Shown: piece by piece, positions 9,294 through 18,268 of the stretch | How positions within the stretch are numbered: position 1 is the first letter of the stretch | Layout: each line of letters opens with the position of its first letter | Assembly: GCF_001692445.1 (NCBI RefSeq) | Contig: NZ_MAQA01000045.1 | Coordinates: forward strand, 1-39,529 | DNA: 39,529 nt | Direction: 5' to 3' | From: Oerskovia enterophila | GTDB taxonomy: Bacteria; Actinomycetota; Actinomycetes; Actinomycetales; Cellulomonadaceae | The notes under the pieces: generated by a model | The model's input: the letters and a program-made list of their open reading frames with translations, nothing else | Databases searched by the model: none | What the model was told of the DNA's origin: nothing | Translations under genes and position numbers: made by a program

Positions 9294-9890
9294 TGTTCTG
9301 GCTCATGAGGTTGGTGACGCTGGTTGGGAGTCGTGATGCTGGGGGACGGTTCCCGATGGCGGTGTGGTCGCGATGGTAGTTGTAGTGGATGTTCCAGGTC
9401 TTGAGGGCTTCGGCTCGTTGGGCCTTGGAGGTCCACAGGCGTGAGTAGAGGAACTCTTCGGCCAGGATGCGGTTGTAGCGTTCGATCTTGCCGTTGTGGC
9501 GGGGGTGTAGGGCCGGATGTGTTGGTGGCGTGAGGCGGTCGCGGTGATGGCCCGGTTGAACGAGCTGGCTTTGTAGTTGGCACCGTTGTCGGTGATCACG
9601 CGCACGACCCTGGCGATGCCGTGCGCGGCGAAGAACGCCCGGGCGCGGGCCCAGACCCCGATCGTTGTGGTGGCCTTCTCGTCGGGCAGGTGTTCGGTGT
9701 AGGCCAGACGGGAGTACCCATCGATCGCGCAGTGCAGGTAGACGTAGCCGGTTCGTGTGCCACGGGTCTTGGTGCGGGCTGCGGCCTTCGCGCCGGGTGA
9801 TCCGCGACCGTGGGCGCGCCAACCGCCGCCGTCGGGGATGCGTCTGACCCCCTTCACATCGTGCCCGGAACGTCTCGTCTCATCACCGGG
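9289..9890 (-). pseudogene. IS481-family transposase remnant, truncated and frameshifted
   Basis: The minus-strand frames join into an rve/DDE integrase core: HDVKGVRRIPDGGGWRAHG, YVYLHCAIDGYSRLAYTEHLPDEK (first Asp), RVITDNGANYKASSF (second Asp), HNGKIERYNRILAEEF (Glu), HYNYHRDHTAIGNRPPASRL and a stop at 9289. A one-base deletion in the G run at about 9501-9505 splits the gene between the second Asp and the Glu, and the N-terminal helix-turn-helix half is missing. The terminal TGTTCTGGCTCATGAGG at 9294 looks like the 3' end of such an element and abuts the integrase relic. The region 9890-10087 between this relic and hsdM shows no gene. Confidence 0.85.
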
Positions 9891-10092
9891 ACGTGCTCCG
9901 CGCGGACCGGGTGGCTCACGTCAGCGAGAAGACCACACGCTACACCGTCGCAAGGCTCAGGATCGCGCCGGGCTGCTTGCCCCATGCATCGAGCAGTTGC
10001 AGGCAGCCCGAGCCTCCACTGAACCCGGGCACGACAGACGGCTCGTGGAACATCTCACCTCTGAGCGTGTCTGCGTGGTCGGTGGTGATGGT

Positions 10093-10108
10093 TAAGCTGC
10101 ACCACGTG
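10093..10108 (+). promoter_or_regulatory. Leaderless-type -10 box before hsdM
   Basis: TAAGCT (10093-10098) is followed by 7 nt and a GTG at 10106. The same geometry occurs before lpdA and hsdR, and it decides the hsdM start in favour of GTG 10106 over ATG 10088. Confidence 0.55.
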
Positions 10109-11578
10109 ATCACCGGAGAACTGAAGAGCAGGATCGACCGCGTCTGGGACGCCTTTTGGTCGGGGGGCATCAGCAACCCCCTGCAGGTGATCGAACAGAT
10201 CACCTACCTGCTGTTCCTGCGCCGCCTGGACGATCTCGAGACGCGCGAGGAGTCCAAGGCGGAGTTCACCGGGATTCCCGTGGCGACTCGGCTGTTCTCG
10301 CCCGCCCAGCAGCACCTGCGCTGGTCGCGGTTGCGCAACAAGGATGCCGAGTCGATGTTCGACATCGTCGACAAGCAGGTCTTCCCGTACCTGCGCGAGC
10401 TCGGCTCGACCGTAGGCGGGGATGGTTCCGCGTACGCGGAGCACATGAAGGACGCCCGCTTCGCGATCCCGACGCCGGCCCTGCTGTCGAAGGTGGTCGA
10501 CATGCTCGACCACATCCCGATGGACAACCGCGACACCAACGGCGACCTGTACGAGTACCTGCTCGGCAAGATCGCCTCGGCAGGTGTCAACGGCCAGTTC
10601 CGCACGCCGCGGCACATCATCAACCTGATGGTCGCGATGATGGCGCCCCGGCCCGACGACGAGATCTGCGACCCCGCGTGCGGCACGGCGGGATTTCTCG
10701 TCTCGGCGTCGGAGTACGTCCGCGAGCACCACGCCACCGCGCTCATGAACAAGGCCCAGCGCGAGCACTACCACCGCAGCATGTTCCACGGCTACGACTT
10801 CGACTCGACCATGCTGCGCATCGGCAGCATGAACATGCTCATGCACGGTATCGACGCGCCCGACATCCGCTACCGCGACTCGCTCGCCGAGTCGGCGTCG
10901 GGGGAGGAGGGTAGGTACTCCTTGATCCTCGCCAACCCGCCGTTCGCGGGCTCGCTCGACTACGAGCAGACGTCGAAGGACCTGCTCGCCACGGTCAAGA
11001 CCAAGAAGACCGAACTCCTCTTCCTCGCGCTGTTCCTAAAGCTCCTCAAGACCGGCGGCCGCGCCGCCGTCATCGTGCCCGACGGCGTCCTGTTCGGGTC
11101 GACAACGGCGCACAGGGCGCTCCGAAAGGCCCTGGTCGAGGACCAGAAGCTCGACGCCGTCGTCAAGCTCCCCTCGGGCGTCTTCAAGCCCTACGCAGGG
11201 GTTTCGACGGCGATCCTCTTCTTTACCAAGACGGAATCCGGTGGCACCGACGACGTCTGGTTCTACGACGTCCAAGCAGACGGCTTCTCGCTCGACGACA
11301 AGCGCAACCCCACGTCGGAGAACGACCTCCCTGACGTGCTCGCCCGCTGGTCGCAGCGCACGACGACGGAGCGCGACCGAGCCCGCACCGACAAGTCGTT
11401 CCTCGTCCCCAAGGCCGACATCGTCGCGCAGGGCTACGACCTGTCAATCAACCGGTATAAGGAGATCGTCCACGAGGAAATCGAGCACCGCGCCCCGCTC
11501 GATGTCCTCGCGGACATCGAAGCGCTCGACGCCGAGATCGCAGCGGGCGTGGCCAACCTGAAGGCGATGCTCGCGTGA
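10106..11578 (+). CDS. hsdM: Type I restriction-modification methyltransferase subunit
   Basis: A 490-residue HsdM. The N-terminal helical HsdM_N domain starts (V/M)ITGELKSRIDRVWDAFWSGG and continues EQITYLLFLRRLDDLE. The N6-adenine methylase domain carries the SAM motif DPACGTAGFLVSA (Asp189) and catalytic LILANPPFAGSL (Asn277). It methylates adenine in the target chosen by HsdS and is a core part of the M2S and R2M2S complexes. hsdS overlaps it by 4 bp (GTGA), which indicates translational coupling. Both catalytic motifs are intact, so modification should be active. The frame extends upstream to 9893, but that part is unlike HsdM. Confidence 0.95.
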   Translation: MITGELKSRIDRVWDAFWSGGISNPLQVIEQITYLLFLRRLDDLETREESKAEFTGIPVATRLFSPAQQHLRWSRLRNKDAESMFDIVDKQVFPYLRELGSTVGGDGSAYAEHMKDARFAIPTPALLSKVVDMLDHIPMDNRDTNGDLYEYLLGKIASAGVNGQFRTPRHIINLMVAMMAPRPDDEICDPACGTAGFLVSASEYVREHHATALMNKAQREHYHRSMFHGYDFDSTMLRIGSMNMLMHGIDAPDIRYRDSLAESASGEEGRYSLILANPPFAGSLDYEQTSKDLLATVKTKKTELLFLALFLKLLKTGGRAAVIVPDGVLFGSTTAHRALRKALVEDQKLDAVVKLPSGVFKPYAGVSTAILFFTKTESGGTDDVWFYDVQADGFSLDDKRNPTSENDLPDVLARWSQRTTTERDRARTDKSFLVPKADIVAQGYDLSINRYKEIVHEEIEHRAPLDVLADIEALDAEIAAGVANLKAMLA

Positions 11579-12726
11579 ACGACGTCCCGCTTGGAGAGCT
11601 CATCAGACCGGCCAATGTCGAGCGTGCCGTGGATCGGACTTTCCCGATTCTCTCAATGACCATGCGCGACGGACTGGTAGATCAGAAATCCCGCTTTAAG
11701 AAGCAGATTGCCAGCGCCGACCTCTCGACGTACAAAGTAATTCGTCACGGCCAACTCGTCGTCGGTTTCCCTATCGATGAGGGTGTGCTCGATTTTCAGT
11801 TGATCTATCCGGCGGGCATCGTCAGCCCCGCCTACGGCGTGTGGGACCTTGTCGATGACTCGCGTGTCGACCGGAGGTATCTCAAGAGTGCGCTGCGGTC
11901 ATCCCGGTCGCTCCGGTACTACAGGACGAAGCTCCAGGGGAGTACTGCCCGGCGTCGCTCGCTGCCGAACGACGTGTTCTTGGAGCTGCCGATCCATCTC
12001 CCCTCGATCGAGGAGCAGCGGCGGATCGCGACGATCCTTGACCAAGCCGACGCGATCCGCGCCAAGCGCCGCCAGATCCTTACCCACCTCGACGCCCTGG
12101 CTCAGTCCACCTTCCATGCCATGTTCGACGTTGCGGTGGACGCATCCGTTCGTTTCGACGAGTTGACACTCGGCATGAGGAACGGTGTGTCGCCATCAAC
12201 GCACGGGACTTTTAACGCAACTGTTCTGACGTTGTCGGCCGTCACTCGAGGGCCTTTCAACCCGGCGGCGTCGAAGTCGGCGACTTTCGATACAGAACCT
12301 CCTGAGGCCCAGAGGGTGTCTTCTCGCGACTTGCTCATCTGCCGTGGAAACGGGAACAAGCAACTCGTAGGCGTCGGCGTCCGCGCAGGGCGCGATCGGC
12401 CCGACTTGGTTTTCCCGGACACGATCATTGCGGCGCGTATTGACATCGACGTCGCAAATCCTCGCTACCTTGAGCATGCATGGAGGCAGCCGCAGGTTCG
12501 TCGCCAGATCGAGTCGGGTGCACGGACCACGAACGGCACCTATAAGGTCAATCAACAGGTGCTCGGCGCTGTCGAGTTGCCATTGCCGTCGCTTTCCGCG
12601 CAGCAGGAGTTCGCGGGTCTCGTGGCGGAGATTGAGGTGCACCGCTGCACGGTTGAGCGCGCCCTCGCCGCCGATGACGAACTCTTCGCGTCGCTCCAGT
12701 CTCGTGCCTTCCGAGGAGAGTTGTGA
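11575..12726 (+). CDS. hsdS: Type I restriction-modification specificity subunit
   Basis: A 383-residue HsdS with the usual two half-sites. The first target-recognition domain is about residues 1-135. It is followed by the conserved spacer LPSIEEQRRIATILDQADAI and a coiled-coil helix. The second target-recognition domain is about 175-325, followed by LPLPSLSAQQEFAGLVAEIE and the terminal helix. Target-recognition domains vary freely, so the recognised sequence cannot be predicted. Codon use in 11600-12700 is noticeably less GC-biased than in hsdM and hsdR, as expected from domain shuffling. It starts at GTG 11575 inside the hsdM stop and overlaps mrr by 4 bp. Confidence 0.92.
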   Translation: MNDVPLGELIRPANVERAVDRTFPILSMTMRDGLVDQKSRFKKQIASADLSTYKVIRHGQLVVGFPIDEGVLDFQLIYPAGIVSPAYGVWDLVDDSRVDRRYLKSALRSSRSLRYYRTKLQGSTARRRSLPNDVFLELPIHLPSIEEQRRIATILDQADAIRAKRRQILTHLDALAQSTFHAMFDVAVDASVRFDELTLGMRNGVSPSTHGTFNATVLTLSAVTRGPFNPAASKSATFDTEPPEAQRVSSRDLLICRGNGNKQLVGVGVRAGRDRPDLVFPDTIIAARIDIDVANPRYLEHAWRQPQVRRQIESGARTTNGTYKVNQQVLGAVELPLPSLSAQQEFAGLVAEIEVHRCTVERALAADDELFASLQSRAFRGEL

Positions 12727-13643
12727 GTCTGTCGGTCCTGCCGTCGTGGGACCAGTGCATGGTCCCGGTGCTGCGCGCGTTGGGTGATCAGAAGTCCCGT
12801 CAGCGTCGGGAGGTGTTCGAGCTCGCGGCCGATGAGTTGGGCCTGACGTCGGAGCAGCGCCTCGAGGTGGGGACGGGTGGCGAGGCGAAGTACCAGAACC
12901 GGGTCGGGTGGGCGCTGTCCTACCTGGACCGGGTCGGGGCGGTCGAGCGGCCGTCCCGCGGCATCTACCGCATCACGGTGCTCGGCCAGACTCTCGCCGA
13001 GCAGTTCCCGGCCGGCATCACGGAGAAGAAGTTGCGCGAGTACGCGCGCGACGGCGACTCCTGGTGGGTGAGCAAGCCGTCCTCGAAGGCCGTCGTCGAC
13101 GACGTCGTGACGGTCAAGGACTCGGTGCTCGACCCGTACGAGCAGATCGAGGTAGGCGTCGGCCGGATCCACTCCGACGTCGGCGGTGCGCTCATCAAGC
13201 GCCTGCACGCGCAGGATCCCGCGTTCTTTGAGCAGGCCGTGCTCGATCTGCTCATGGCGATGGGCTACGGCGGTGCGGAGGGCAACGCGACGCGGACGCA
13301 GCCCTCGAACGACGGTGGGATCGACGGGGTCATCGATCAAGACGCGCTCGGCCTGGCCCGCATCTATGTGCAGGCGAAGCGGTACACGCCGGACTCGTCG
13401 ATCGACCGTCCGACGATCCAGGCGTTCGTCGGTGCGCTCGCCGACAACTCGGCGAGCCAGGGTGTGTTCATCACGACCGCCCGGTACACGCAGGGCGCCC
13501 GGGCGTTCGCGGAGTCTGTCGCGGCGCGTGTCGTGCTGATCGACGGTGACCGCCTCGCCCGGCTGATGATCAAGTACGGCGTCGGCGTCCAGGTCAAGCA
13601 GACGTACGACGTCGTCGAGATCGACGAGGACTTCTTCGAGTAG
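12723..13643 (+). CDS. mrr: Mrr-family restriction endonuclease
   Basis: A 306-residue protein with an Mrr N-terminal winged-helix domain (about 8-95: VPVLRALGDQKSRQRREVFELAADELGLT) and an Mrr catalytic domain (about 175-295). The PD-(D/E)XK core is visible as GYGGAEGNATRTQPSNDGGIDGVI (Asp201) and YVQAKRY (Gln217, Lys219), followed by FVGALADNSASQGVFITTARYT. Family members cleave DNA, often methylated DNA (type IV restriction). It begins at GTG 12723 within the hsdS stop codon, so it is translated with the type I genes. Its placement between hsdS and hsdR suggests joint function or protection against phages with foreign methylation. Confidence 0.92.
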   Translation: MSLSVLPSWDQCMVPVLRALGDQKSRQRREVFELAADELGLTSEQRLEVGTGGEAKYQNRVGWALSYLDRVGAVERPSRGIYRITVLGQTLAEQFPAGITEKKLREYARDGDSWWVSKPSSKAVVDDVVTVKDSVLDPYEQIEVGVGRIHSDVGGALIKRLHAQDPAFFEQAVLDLLMAMGYGGAEGNATRTQPSNDGGIDGVIDQDALGLARIYVQAKRYTPDSSIDRPTIQAFVGALADNSASQGVFITTARYTQGARAFAESVAARVVLIDGDRLARLMIKYGVGVQVKQTYDVVEIDEDFFE

Positions 13644-13747
13644 GTCGTCGCCGGTCGTGTCGGTGGGTCGTGAGACGGTTGTCGGCTGTGGCGGAAGGAG
13701 CCGCAGGAAAGGCGACGCGACCGGTCTCGCCTGGTGAGGACAACCTC

Positions 13748-14419
13748 ATGTGCACGACGACCTGCAGAACTGCCACGTGGGCCCGGTGCCGTTGCGAGTG
13801 CGACTACGCGAACCACGGGATGAGCATGATGACGCCTCTCGCCGCACCCGTCCCGCGGCGCTTGAGCGCCGGACGTCGAGGAGGCTCGGGTCAGGACCAG
13901 GCAGGCCCGTCTAGCGGCGACCCCGGCGCTCCGCTCTTCGGAGTCGACCTCCTCCACATCGAGTCCTGGCTCGACGACCATCCGGTGTTTCGCGACGAGG
14001 TTGCCCATCTTGTCCACCTCGCGCGGCAGGAGGATGAGTCAGCAGGTGGGGGCACCGAGTCGCACCTCGCCTGCACAGTTCTCGTGAGTGTCGTGATCGC
14101 GCTGGAGAGCGTGGAGCGTCGTCGAGAGCAGGCGGTCGATGGCATCGCTGGAGCACTGTCGGACGTCGCCATGGCGAGGGTCCGGGCATGCCTGGACAGC
14201 AAGTCTGCTGACCAACTCGAGCCGCATGTGGGGGCAGTCGTGGCCCACGTCGTTCATGCCGCAATGCCGGGGTTCGCGCTGGTTGATCCCGAGGTGTTCC
14301 TTGCGGTGCGGCTCGCGGCGCTTCTGGCGTGCCCGGACCCGGACGATCACGCGGAGGTCATCGATCATTGTGTTCACCCGCTCGTGACGACCGTCATCGA
14401 CGGTTCGGGCTTGGTGTGA
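13748..14419 (+). CDS. Unknown protein with Cys-rich N-terminus, inside the type I RM locus
   Basis: A 223-residue ORF. The start ATG 13748 has GGTGAGGA about 8 nt upstream; the longer frame to 13670 has no support. The first 25 residues carry five cysteines and an HG (MCTTTCRTATWARCRCECDY, then ANHG), a pattern that could bind zinc. The rest is mostly helical (HIESWLDDHPVFRDEVAHLVHL; VLVSVVIALESVERRREQAVDG; VGAVVAHVVHAAMPGFALVDP). I do not recognise the family. It lies between mrr and hsdR on the same strand, 104 bp after mrr and 74 bp before the hsdR start, so it may be an accessory or regulator of the locus. Confidence 0.6.
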   Translation: MCTTTCRTATWARCRCECDYANHGMSMMTPLAAPVPRRLSAGRRGGSGQDQAGPSSGDPGAPLFGVDLLHIESWLDDHPVFRDEVAHLVHLARQEDESAGGGTESHLACTVLVSVVIALESVERRREQAVDGIAGALSDVAMARVRACLDSKSADQLEPHVGAVVAHVVHAAMPGFALVDPEVFLAVRLAALLACPDPDDHAEVIDHCVHPLVTTVIDGSGLV

Positions 14420-14480
14420 GGGGAAGCAATCTTCACCCGCCGTCCTCGACCATTTCGCTCATTTCGGCGGGCTTGATCGC

Positions 14481-14496
14481 TAGGGTGTTCACCGTG
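14481..14496 (+). promoter_or_regulatory. Leaderless-type -10 box before hsdR
   Basis: TAGGGT (14481-14486) is followed by 7 nt and GTG 14494. It implies that the endonuclease gene has its own promoter, separate from hsdMS, which could let methylation precede restriction after entry into a new host. Confidence 0.5.
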
Positions 14497-17400
14497 CAGC
14501 CACAGGGACTGACCAGCAACTTCGGCTTCATCAAGGGCGTCTGGCCGACCGTATGGCAGGACTGTGCGCGGGCCGAGTCGTACCTGACGACGGACCCGCG
14601 CTCGGCGTGCTTCTACGCTCGCCGGGCGGTCGAGGTGCTGGTACCCCACCTCTACGATCTACTCGCCCTCCAGGTCCCGTACAAGGCGGATCTGTCCGCG
14701 ATGATCAACGACGCCGCGTTCAAGCAGGTGTCCGGGCACAGCATCGGGACGAAGCTGAACCTCGTCCGCAAGGTCGGCAACGCCGCCGTGCACGAGCCGA
14801 AGCCGATCGCGACGCAGGTCGCGCTCCAGGTGCTCCGCGAACTTCACCACATCGTCGTGTGGGCTGCCTTCCGCTACTCGCCCGCCCGGGATGCCGTGCC
14901 GACGTCGTCGGCGTTCGATCCCACGCTCGCCGCGAAGGCGGCGCCGCTCACGCAGACGGAACTCGTCAAACTCGCCGCGAAGTTCAGGGCGCAGGACGAG
15001 GCCCACGCGAAGGCGCTTGAGGAGAAGGACGAGCTCCTCGCGGCCCATGAGGCCGAGATCGCGGCACTGCGCGAGCAGGTCAAGGCGGCACAGGCGGCGT
15101 CGTCGGCGGAAGACCACCACGACTACACCGAGGCGGACACGCGGCGGCTCTTCATCGACCTGCTGCTTCACGAGGCGGGTTGGCCGCTCGCGGACGCGCG
15201 AGACCGCGAGTACCCGGTCACGGGGATGCCCAACGCCGACGGGACGGGAGTCGTCGACTACGTACTGTGGGGCGCCGACGGTCGGCCGCTCGCGGTCGTC
15301 GAGGCTAAGCGCACGACGAAGAGCCCGCAGGTCGGGCAGCACCAGGCGAAGTTGTACGCCGACTGTCTGGAGGCGCAGTTCGGGCGCCGGCCGGTGGTGT
15401 TCTTCACCAACGGGTACGAGCACTGGATCTGGGACGACGCGGCCGGGTACCCGCCGCGCGAGGTCCAGGGATTCCTCACGCGGGACGAACTGGAGCTGAC
15501 GATCCAGCGTCGTCAGGCACGGGAGGAGCTTGCCAGCGCGCCCGTGAACACCCAGGTGGCGGGGCGCCCGTACCAGGTGCGCGCGATCAAGGCCGTAGGT
15601 GACGCGTTCGACCGCAAGCAGCGTGAGGCGCTGCTGGTCATGGCGACCGGTACAGGCAAGACGCGTACCGTCATCGCGCTGGTGGACCAGCTGATGAAGG
15701 CGGGGTGGGTCAAGCGGGTCCTGTTCCTCGCCGACCGCACGGCCCTGGTGAACCAGGCCGTGAATGCGTTCAAGGCGAACTTGCCCGCGGTCGCGACCGT
15801 CAACCTCGTGACGGAGAAGGTGGCCGAGGGGCGCGTGTTCGCGTCGACGTACCCGTCGATGATGAACCTGATCGACGAGGTCGACGGCGGTGTGCGGCGG
15901 TTCGGGCCGGGGTTCTTCGACCTCGTGGTGATCGACGAGGCGCACCGGTCCGTGTACGCGAAGTACGGCGCGATCTTTGAGTACTTCGACTCGCTGATCG
16001 TCGGCCTGACGGCGACGCCGAAGGACGAGGTCGACCACAACACCTACCGGCTGTTCCACCTCGAGGACGGCGTCCCGACCGACGCCTACGGCCTGGACGA
16101 GGCGATCGCGGACCAGTGGCTCGTCCCGCCCGTCGCTATCTCCGTCGGGACGAAGTTCCTGCGCACCGGCATCAAGTACGCCGAGCTCAGCCAGGCAGAG
16201 AAGGAGGAGTGGGATCTCCTCGACTGGGGTGACGACGGCGCACCCGACGAGGTCGGCGCCGAAGAGCTCAACCGGTTCCTTTTCAACGAGGACACCGTTG
16301 AAAAGGTGCTCTCTGAGCTGATGACGCGCGGCCACAAGGTCGCGGGCGGCGACCGGCTCGCCAAGACCATCGTGTTCGCCAAGAACCAGGAGCACGCCGA
16401 GTTCGTGCAGAAGGTCTTCGATGCGCAGTACCCCGAGCACGCCGGGCACTTCGCGAGCGTGATCACGCACGCCAGCGGCCCGTACGCCCAGAACCTCATC
16501 GACACCTTCTCCCATCCCGAGAAGGCGCCACACATCGCGATCAGCGTCGACATGCTCGACACCGGCATCGACGTGCCCGAGGTCGCGAACCTCGTGTTCT
16601 TCAAGTCGGTGCGGTCCAAGACGAAGTTCTGGCAGATGCTCGGCCGCGGCACCCGCCTGCGGCCCGACCTGTACGGGTCGGGGGAGGACAAGAAGGACTT
16701 CTACGTCTTCGACTTCTGCGGGAACCTCGAGTACTTCAGCCAGGACCTGCCTGGGACCGAGGGGTCCGTGCAGAAGTCGCTGACCCAGCGCATCGTTGAA
16801 GCCCGACTCGGACTGCTCACCGGTCTGGACACCTCCTCGTCGTACCCCGAGCTCCGCGCGGAGACGGCCGCGGCGCTGCACTCCTTTGTGGCCGGGATGA
16901 ACCTCGACAACTTCGTTGTCCGACCCCACCGGAAGCACGTCGAGCGATTCGCTGATGCCGATGCCTGGGCCACGCTGACTAGGGAACAGGCCGAGGACGT
17001 ACTCAACCACCTCGCCGGACTACCGTCGTTGGCCGGGGCGAGCGACAAGGACCTCGACGCCAAGCGGTTCGACCTGCTGATCCTGCGCTGCCAGCTCGCC
17101 ACCCTGGAGGGTGACGTCGTCGCCACGGAGCGGCTGCGCGGGCAGGTCCAGGAGATCGCCGAGGCGCTGCACGCGCTCGCCCACCTGCCAGCTATCGCGA
17201 CGCACGCCGAGCTGATCGAAGCCGTCGCCGGCGAGGAGTGGTGGATTGACGTCACGCTCCCGATGCTCGAGCTCGCACGCCTGCGGCTGCGCGGGCTCGT
17301 GCGGCTCATCGAGAAGATCCGCCGCGACCGCGTCTACAGCGACTTCGAGGACACCCTCGGCGAGTCCACAGTCGTCGAACTGCCCCAGGTCACGCCCGGC

Positions 17401-17880
17401 ACCAACTGGGAGAGGTTCCGGGCGAAGGCTCATGCCTACCTCGGCGACCACATCGACGACCTCATCCTGCAGAAGGTGCGACGCAACAAGCAGCTCACCG
17501 AGACCGACCTCGATGCCCTTCAGACGATGCTCCTCGACAGCGGCGCCGGACAGGTCGCAGACATCGCCTGGGCCGCCGAGAAGGAACACGGTCTCGGACT
17601 CTTCATCCGTCGGCTCGTCGGGCTCGACCGGTCTGCTGTCGAGGAGGTGTTCGCGCACTACCTCGACGGCGCACTCTTCAACGTCAGCCAGGTCCGCTTC
17701 GTGCGCATGATCGTCGACGAGCTCACCGCCAACGGCGTCATGGAACCGACCCGGCTCTTCGAGGCTCCGTACGTCGACCACGCGCCGACCGGGCCGATTG
17801 ACCTGTTCCCAGCGACCGACGTGCGCGTGATCGTCGACATCCTCGGAACCGTGCGCCGGCACGCGCAGGCGGTTTCGTAG
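14494..17880 (+). CDS. hsdR: Type I restriction endonuclease subunit R
   Basis: A 1128-residue HsdR. The N-terminal DUF4145-like helical region (about 1-130: QGLTSNFGFIKGVWPTVWQD; ACFYARRAVEVLVPHLYDLL; KVGNAAVHEPKPI) is followed by a short coiled coil. The HsdR_N nuclease domain has VVDYVLWGADGRPLAVVEAK, where Asp and Glu-x-Lys form the PD-(D/E)XK site. The SF2 motor has MATGTGKT (Lys389), VIDEAHRS (Asp481-His484), GLTATPK and MLGRGTRLRPDL. The C-terminus resembles the EcoEI R-subunit type. All motor and nuclease motifs are present, so the restriction complex is probably functional. The frame extends further upstream, but the leaderless box and homologous start favour GTG 14494. Confidence 0.95.
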   Translation: MQPQGLTSNFGFIKGVWPTVWQDCARAESYLTTDPRSACFYARRAVEVLVPHLYDLLALQVPYKADLSAMINDAAFKQVSGHSIGTKLNLVRKVGNAAVHEPKPIATQVALQVLRELHHIVVWAAFRYSPARDAVPTSSAFDPTLAAKAAPLTQTELVKLAAKFRAQDEAHAKALEEKDELLAAHEAEIAALREQVKAAQAASSAEDHHDYTEADTRRLFIDLLLHEAGWPLADARDREYPVTGMPNADGTGVVDYVLWGADGRPLAVVEAKRTTKSPQVGQHQAKLYADCLEAQFGRRPVVFFTNGYEHWIWDDAAGYPPREVQGFLTRDELELTIQRRQAREELASAPVNTQVAGRPYQVRAIKAVGDAFDRKQREALLVMATGTGKTRTVIALVDQLMKAGWVKRVLFLADRTALVNQAVNAFKANLPAVATVNLVTEKVAEGRVFASTYPSMMNLIDEVDGGVRRFGPGFFDLVVIDEAHRSVYAKYGAIFEYFDSLIVGLTATPKDEVDHNTYRLFHLEDGVPTDAYGLDEAIADQWLVPPVAISVGTKFLRTGIKYAELSQAEKEEWDLLDWGDDGAPDEVGAEELNRFLFNEDTVEKVLSELMTRGHKVAGGDRLAKTIVFAKNQEHAEFVQKVFDAQYPEHAGHFASVITHASGPYAQNLIDTFSHPEKAPHIAISVDMLDTGIDVPEVANLVFFKSVRSKTKFWQMLGRGTRLRPDLYGSGEDKKDFYVFDFCGNLEYFSQDLPGTEGSVQKSLTQRIVEARLGLLTGLDTSSSYPELRAETAAALHSFVAGMNLDNFVVRPHRKHVERFADADAWATLTREQAEDVLNHLAGLPSLAGASDKDLDAKRFDLLILRCQLATLEGDVVATERLRGQVQEIAEALHALAHLPAIATHAELIEAVAGEEWWIDVTLPMLELARLRLRGLVRLIEKIRRDRVYSDFEDTLGESTVVELPQVTPGTNWERFRAKAHAYLGDHIDDLILQKVRRNKQLTETDLDALQTMLLDSGAGQVADIAWAAEKEHGLGLFIRRLVGLDRSAVEEVFAHYLDGALFNVSQVRFVRMIVDELTANGVMEPTRLFEAPYVDHAPTGPIDLFPATDVRVIVDILGTVRRHAQAVS

Positions 17881-18204
17881 CGTGATGTCGATGTTGAAGG
17901 GGGCACCGCGAGATCGGACTCGTCCCACCGGCTGCGTTCGAAGACCACCACTACCGTCACAGCCCCGCGCCGACTACCGTCGACGCGTCAGTTCCGAGTC
18001 TTCACTGAACCCGTCACGAGACAATCGCCTCAGATCCGGTGTCCGGGAAACCGGGTCAAGCTCCCAAAGACGCCGCTTCGAATGCGGCGGTCCGCACTTC
18101 GCAAGCAGTACGCGACGGCGTCTCAGGTCGTGCCGACCGATGGCCAGACATGAGTGAACTCATCGACCGCGGAACTCGCCGCGTGACTGGTGAAGGGTTC
18201 GCCT
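17881..18204. other. Intergenic gap between hsdR and the three-gene cassette
   Basis: About 390 bp separate hsdR from the next gene. I see no convincing ORF and no long terminator. A short GCCGC/GCGGC hairpin lies near 18073-18089. The last 65 bp carry the promoter and ribosome-binding site of the following gene. The gap shows that the cassette is transcribed independently of hsdR. Confidence 0.6.
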
Positions 18205-18264
18205 TTGCGCTGTCGGGAGACCGTGGTATCTTGTTCGGTTCGTTTGAGACCAGAAGGGAGGAAA
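18205..18264 (+). promoter_or_regulatory. Promoter and ribosome-binding site of the three-gene cassette
   Basis: TTGCGC (18205-18210), a 16-bp spacer and TATCTT (18227-18232) form a reasonable sigma-A-type promoter. AAGGGAGGAAA (18254-18264) is a strong ribosome-binding site 4 nt before ATG 18269. This is one of the clearest promoter/RBS pairs in the island. Confidence 0.65.
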
Positions 18265-18268
18265 GCCG

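Noticed and set aside
9893-10105. 65-residue N-terminal extension of HsdM
   Set aside because: The sequence is unlike HsdM and overlaps transposon debris. The TAAGCT box and homologous start point to GTG 10106.
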